DNA from: Fidelibacterota bacterium
GTDB taxonomy: Bacteria; Pseudomonadota; Alphaproteobacteria; Rhodospirillales; Rhodospirillaceae
NCBI GenBank assembly: GCA_947476895.1
Contig: CANJRX010000018.1
Coordinates: 1-43,788 of the forward strand
Direction: 5' to 3'
Length of the DNA stretch: 43,788 nt
Part shown: in pieces, positions 43,443-43,788 of the stretch
How positions within the stretch are numbered: the first letter of the stretch is position 1
Layout: every line of letters starts with the position of its first letter
The notes under the pieces: generated by a model
What the model was told of the DNA's origin: nothing
Seen by the model: only the letters and a program-made list of their open reading frames with translations
Databases searched by the model: none
Translations under genes and position numbers: made by a program

Positions 43443-43788
43443 CTACTTTAAAGCCGCCTCGTCGCCCTTGCCCCGCGTCAGCAGCAATATCCGCCGCAGT
43501 TCAGCCCGATCATCCCAGGATAGGGTGGCCACGTCAAAGGCTGGCCGATGCTCAACGGTCATATCGCCGCTGTGTTCAACCCGCTGGCTGTCGTGATGCC
43601 AGCCGCTGGGGGCACGGGAGCGGTTTTTGAGTCCCAGCATGACCATCTGGGCATTGCCGGGTTCACCACGCGCCATCTCCAGCGCACGCGTCTCCCACCA
43701 CAGCAGCGCCCTGTGCCGCCCTTCCTGGACGGACTGCAGGAACTCGGGGTGTTCTTTTTGCCAATTAAATAAAGACCGCGCGGAAATA
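43443..43788 (-). CDS. Phage terminase small subunit-like protein, C-terminal part (cut by window edge)
   Basis: At least 114 residues, open to the right edge. Residues read SLFNWQKEHPEFLQSVQEGR, then LLWWETRALEMARGEPGNAQ and MVMLGLKNRSRAPSGWHHDS: the run F/W-x-x-E-H-P-E-F, W-W-E and G-L-K-N-R-x-x-x-x-W is a pattern I know from phage terminase-small-subunit/gp3-like DNA-packaging proteins, whose N-terminal HTH binds the pac or cos site. The visible part contains the oligomerisation and tail region (FDVATLSWDDRAELRRILLL); the HTH would lie off the edge. Stop 43443 lies 300 bases past tRNA-Ser. Identification is by recalled pattern. Confidence 0.6.
   Translation of the reverse strand, partial: ISARSLFNWQKEHPEFLQSVQEGRHRALLWWETRALEMARGEPGNAQMVMLGLKNRSRAPSGWHHDSQRVEHSGDMTVEHRPAFDVATLSWDDRAELRRILLLTRGKGDEAALK

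Noticed and set aside
43271-43630. 119-codon plus-strand frame over the phage-like region
   Set aside because: Arg/Pro/Ser-rich shadow opposite the terminase-like frame, which carries conserved motifs.

Overview
The window reads as chromosome from an alphaproteobacterium, moderately GC-rich. This rests on the gene set and order: a DivK-type single-domain receiver beside rpmG; a run ruvX-pyrB-pyrC-like-plsY-dprA-topA-rnr; gatCAB placed divergently from ruvX; a PAS_5-type protein; an RpoH-type sigma factor; split XdhC genes next to a MoeA-like/MocA fusion; and an adrenodoxin-type ferredoxin beside a thioredoxin-reductase-like ferredoxin reductase. I cannot assign an order or genus from sequence alone. 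Both edges carry mobile DNA: the 3' end of an IS3-family element on the left, and a phage terminase-small-subunit-like gene just beyond a tRNA-Ser on the right.

Left part (1-9.6 kb): IS3 transposase tail; a small gene running into the IS end; an APC permease translationally coupled to a flavin reductase; a CPA1 K+/H+ antiporter; a dienelactone hydrolase-family protein; divergent ubiX with a TIGR02444-like gene; a PAS_5-like protein; a membrane-anchored alpha/beta hydrolase; and an exported retropepsin-like protein with degenerate active-site motifs. Middle (9.8-24.4 kb): phoH; an xdhC-N/xdhC-C/MoeA-MocA operon for molybdenum-hydroxylase cofactor maturation with no hydroxylase genes in view; ferredoxin reductase, ferredoxin, prfC and ridA; a secreted protein broken by a single-base frameshift; greB-creA-small secreted protein; a 62-aa membrane protein; a large FAD-dependent oxidoreductase; a low-complexity Arg/Gly/Asn/Asp-rich exported protein; and rpoH with a roughly 500-base upstream region.

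Right part (24.4-43.8 kb): purU; divK with a CtrA-box-like site upstream; then, on the minus strand, rpmG with its own strong promoter. The minus-strand array reads in transcription order ruvX, pyrB, pyrC-like, plsY, dprA, topA, rnr and an S41 lipoprotein protease, with many 4-bp overlaps or gaps under 12 bp. It joins pyrimidine synthesis, phospholipid synthesis, DNA processing and RNA decay. Divergently, gatC-gatA-gatB (transamidosome) is followed by a coupled membrane-anchored protein of unknown function and a Ure2p-like GST. A DUF481 outer-membrane protein, tRNA-Ser(GCU) and the phage-like edge close the window.

The points most worth a second look are: the pyrC-like gene next to pyrB, which has lost the HxH zinc ligands and looks like a non-catalytic partner; the tRNA-Ser/prophage junction with direct repeats; the IS3 junction that supplies the last codons of a small gene; the frameshifted secreted protein; the RGG/NRGD-rich exported protein; and the hairpin-containing leader of phoH. 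I did not find a clearly new multi-gene defence or mobile system; most of the window is conserved core chromosome.
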